A DNA stretch of 34,910 nucleotides. Source: Bacteroidales bacterium. GTDB taxonomy: Bacteria; Bacteroidota; Bacteroidia; Bacteroidales; WCHB1-69. A model generated the notes under the pieces. It made no database searches. It was not told the origin of the DNA and saw only the letters and a program-made list of their open reading frames with translations. The position numbers and the translations under genes were made by a program. This document shows, one piece after another, positions 34,847 to 34,910 of this stretch (its first letter is position 1; every line of letters begins with the position of its first letter). The stretch spans positions 1-34,910 of the forward strand of contig JAFXSR010000055.1 of assembly GCA_017525505.1 (NCBI GenBank), in the 5' to 3' direction.

Positions 34847-34870
34847 CTATATTTTAGGAAAACAAGGCAA
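34842..34870 (-). promoter_or_regulatory. Possible promoter directly before the upstream Rhs cassette
   Basis: TAGCTTTG (34849-34842, minus strand) ends 4 nt before the ATG at 34837. A TTG lies 18 nt further upstream (34868-34870). This approximates the Bacteroidetes -33/-7 pair and, if used, would give a leaderless message. From 34871 to the window end nothing else is recognised. Confidence 0.4.
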
Positions 34871-34910
34871 TGTGTTAAAAACTACTGTTAGTCAAATTCT
34901 TTTTCTTTCA

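Overview
The window looks like a chromosome segment of an uncultured member of the Bacteroidales, probably from a gut or rumen. The evidence is a type IX secretion (T9SS) C-terminal sorting domain, several FISUMP domains, a DUF349 repeat protein, Bacteroidetes-type promoters (TAnnTTTG, once with a correctly spaced TTTG -33 box) and Rhs-core cassettes ending in the usual RFWSVDPLA motif. No rRNA, tRNA, CRISPR array, transposase or integrase was seen. Nearly all coding is on the minus strand; one gene (22666-24570) is on the plus strand.

Region 1 (19519 down to 1) is one surface-protein operon read right to left from a good promoter at 19489-19519. Five paralogous secreted proteins come first. 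Each has a signal peptide, an N-terminal right-handed beta-helix and one or two FISUMP domains. They are followed by a giant exported protein that runs off the left edge. The giant has 15 tandem copies of the closing segment of a beta-helix protein (CNNIIINN...VDIGAYE), Gly/Ser/Asp linkers, an IgGFc-binding-like domain, a PKD domain and at least 14 tandem 49-residue modules. A +1 frameshift between 3278 and 3357 splits this gene; the 1-3357 part is completely open in the shifted frame.

Region 2 (19613-24579) is housekeeping. It holds ppdK (pyruvate, phosphate dikinase) with its terminator and, divergently, a fused ResB/CcsA cytochrome c biogenesis gene. ppdK has an in-frame TGA at codon 12 of its expected reading frame. 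The ResB/CcsA gene carries an 84-bp run of twelve heptanucleotides inside its coding sequence.

Region 3 (24618-32380) reads leftward: a DUF349 protein, an Hsp15-like S4 RNA-binding protein, and a 1659-residue T9SS surface protein made of about 19 Ig-like units.

Region 4 (32396-34851) holds two short orphan Rhs-core cassettes with a 222-bp direct repeat. Each has a different AT-rich C-terminal domain with a His-Gly / Cys pair resembling caspase/CHAT-type (clan CD) peptidases. A small predicted lipoprotein between them begins 3 bp after the first cassette and is a candidate immunity partner. This region is the best candidate for an undescribed system.
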